The notes below the pieces were generated by a model. It saw only the letters and a list, made by a program, of their open reading frames with translations, was not told the DNA's origin and made no database searches. DNA of 64,000 nucleotides, from NCBI GenBank assembly GCA_021772895.1, contig JAJFLC010000007.1:42387-106386 (forward strand), written 5' to 3'. Shown here in pieces: positions 63,126 to 64,000 of this stretch. The DNA comes from Mariprofundaceae bacterium (GTDB lineage: Bacteria > Pseudomonadota > Zetaproteobacteria > Mariprofundales > Mariprofundaceae). Both the position numbers and the translations under genes were made by a program. Numbering within the stretch: the first letter of the stretch is position 1; each line of letters opens with the position of its first letter.

Positions 63126-63142
63126 ACTGTTCATTTCATTCA

Positions 63143-63673
63143 TCACTCCTCTTCCATCATCATCACAAGTAGATCAGTGGCTTCGGGATCGATGCCTGCT
63201 TGAAAAAGCAACGTGGTGACTTGCCCGCGATGGTGGGTCTGGTGATTGAATAGATGTTGAAGCAGTGCGCCTAACTTCCTCTCGTATTTCTCCCTTGCCA
63301 TATTTCGATAACGAATCGGCTCGACAAGCATGGCCTCATCCCATGTTTCGGCAAAAGAGAGGATGAGCTGATCCAGCTCTTTGCGTTTGGATTCAAGCAC
63401 CTTGATGTCATCATAAAGCATGTCGTGAAGTGCGGTGGGCATCACCATTTCACGAATGGGTGCCAGAACATCCTTACACACCTTAGAACCTGAAAAACGC
63501 CGCAGCCAGAACATGTCCGCTACCAGAAGATGATTGAGTGTGCCAAGCATGGATGAGAAAAACGCACCGCGATCTTTAGCGATCTCCTCAGATGATAACA
63601 ACTGCACCTTGTTATACAGCCGTTTGTTCATCCATTGATTGTAGCGTGCCATGCGTTTTAGATATTCAGTCAT
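63143..63673 (-). CDS. DinB family protein
   Basis: A 176-residue four-helix-bundle protein of the DinB/DUF664 group. The metal ligands are His48 (TLNHLLVADMFW) and the later NHQTHHRGQV pair. Family members include thiol-S-transferases and proteins induced by DNA damage; the role here is unknown. The ORF begins with ATG at 63673; its N-terminus (MTEYLKRMARYNQWMN) is the usual one. It lies just beyond the last repeat motif. Confidence 0.87.
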   Translation of the reverse strand: MTEYLKRMARYNQWMNKRLYNKVQLLSSEEIAKDRGAFFSSMLGTLNHLLVADMFWLRRFSGSKVCKDVLAPIREMVMPTALHDMLYDDIKVLESKRKELDQLILSFAETWDEAMLVEPIRYRNMAREKYERKLGALLQHLFNHQTHHRGQVTTLLFQAGIDPEATDLLVMMMEEE

Positions 63674-63863
63674 GCCTTATCCCCTGCCACGGAGTATACC
63701 CCTTAATCGAAAAAACTATCAAATCACCCACATTTAAAATCAACGAAGCATACAAAATCCCCAGACTTGAGGTCATACCCTGTGAGCTCAAACTATTCAT
63801 ACAGCTTTACCGAGAGCGTTGAAATCAAGCAATGAAAAAAATAATACGACTAAGAAAATAAAT

Positions 63864-64000
63864 GGGGCTGTCCCAGATAACACATAATTTGTATTATCGA
63901 GGATGGGATGAAGAAGAGTCGATTAAGTTGGTATAAGCAAGAGCGATTGATAGAGCATTTTGTAGCAGGAACGACAGCAAGATGTGCTGCTGATCTTGTT
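63864..64000 (+). mobile_element. Left end of an IS1595-family insertion sequence
   Basis: The sequence from GGGGCTGTCCCAGATAACAC onward has the look of an IS1595 (IS1016-like) inverted-repeat end, and a transposase frame begins 44 bases later. The A/T-rich bases before it (AAATAAAT) may be the target duplication. The element continues past the window. Confidence 0.75.
63908..64000 (+). CDS. IS1595-family transposase, N-terminal part
   Basis: Only 31 codons are present: MKKSRLSWYKQERLIEHF, then VAGTTARCAADLV. This matches the start of IS1016/IS1595 transposases. GAGGATGGG precedes the ATG. Truncated by the window edge, not by mutation. Confidence 0.8.
   Translation, partial: MKKSRLSWYKQERLIEHFVAGTTARCAADLV

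Noticed and set aside
63864..64000. Treating the partial transposase as a frameshifted pseudogene
   Set aside because: It is only cut by the window edge; the visible part is intact.
1..64000. CRISPR array, tRNA or rRNA genes, prophage
   Set aside because: I saw no regularly spaced repeats with unique spacers, no tRNA or rRNA signature and no phage structural genes. The repeats at 58-63 kb are irregular and separate whole genes.

Overview
The window reads as a stretch of chromosome from a free-living, respiring Gram-negative proteobacterium. It carries outer-membrane biogenesis genes (lptD, surA, an LptG-type permease), ubiquinone synthesis (ubiG), FimV, HflKC and a 6S RNA of the gammaproteobacterial type. 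Several gene orders are those of Gamma- and Betaproteobacteria: lptD-surA-pdxA, hemA-prfA-prmC, leuB-asd-fimV-truA, glyA-nrdR, and hflK-hflC with yjeT. Other features (a SPOUT-like RNA methylase next to rplS, a bacteriohemerythrin, haem-protein and copper nitrite reductase genes) would also suit a microaerophilic Zetaproteobacterium or a basal Gammaproteobacterium. That placement is an inference from gene content; there is no rRNA gene in the window to settle it. Base composition looks to be in the mid-40s % GC.

Layout. 1-0.5 kb: the start of a peptide ABC permease gene. 1-3.5 kb: a hybrid sensor kinase. 3.6-9.4 kb: ubiG, then lptD-surA-pdxA-yqgE. 9.4-13.7 kb: flavodoxin-like protein, DUF992 protein, histidine phosphatase, folE, M23 peptidase and a degenerate JAB-like protein. 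13.7-16.9 kb: hemA-prfA-prmC. 17-23 kb: hemerythrin, then a leftward run mutM-argS-SPOR protein-amgK-MFS. 23-27.5 kb: double cyclic-nucleotide-binding protein, hflKC-yjeT, lptG. 27.5-30.6 kb: suhB and a second hybrid kinase. 30.6-40.7 kb: a long leftward housekeeping run (RNA methylase, rplS, glyA, nrdR, leuB, asd, fimV, CbiQ-like, truA). 40.7-44.4 kb: DUF2145 pair, divergent regulator, radical SAM protein. 44.7-47.8 kb: hemF and a GDPD/glycerol-3-phosphate dehydrogenase fusion. 47.9-50.1 kb: an electron-transfer cluster (cytochrome b, four-His membrane protein, SHP-like and diheme cytochromes c). 50.2-50.4 kb: 6S RNA with its terminator.

From about 50.6 kb onward the content becomes accessory: yceH, a PhoD-like phosphatase, DUF6629 and S4 proteins, an unrecognised Cys-rich exported protein, an ArsI/CadI-like dioxygenase, sigZ and a GST. 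From 58.1 to 63.1 kb single genes (SLC13 transporter, YgjP-like peptidase, lipoprotein hydrolase, nirK, dinB-like) are separated by copies of a short repeat around 'attaagtattatgtcccc', with a ~175-bp direct repeat bracketing the first two. An IS1595-type element begins at the right edge.

The strongest leads are: the repeat-bounded single-gene array at 58-63 kb; the fusion that could hydrolyse glycerophosphodiesters and oxidise the glycerol-3-phosphate released; the cytochrome cluster with an uncharacterised four-histidine membrane protein; and the ArsI-like protein whose tail repeats a Cys-Cys pair every 16 residues, next to a Cys-rich SigZ.
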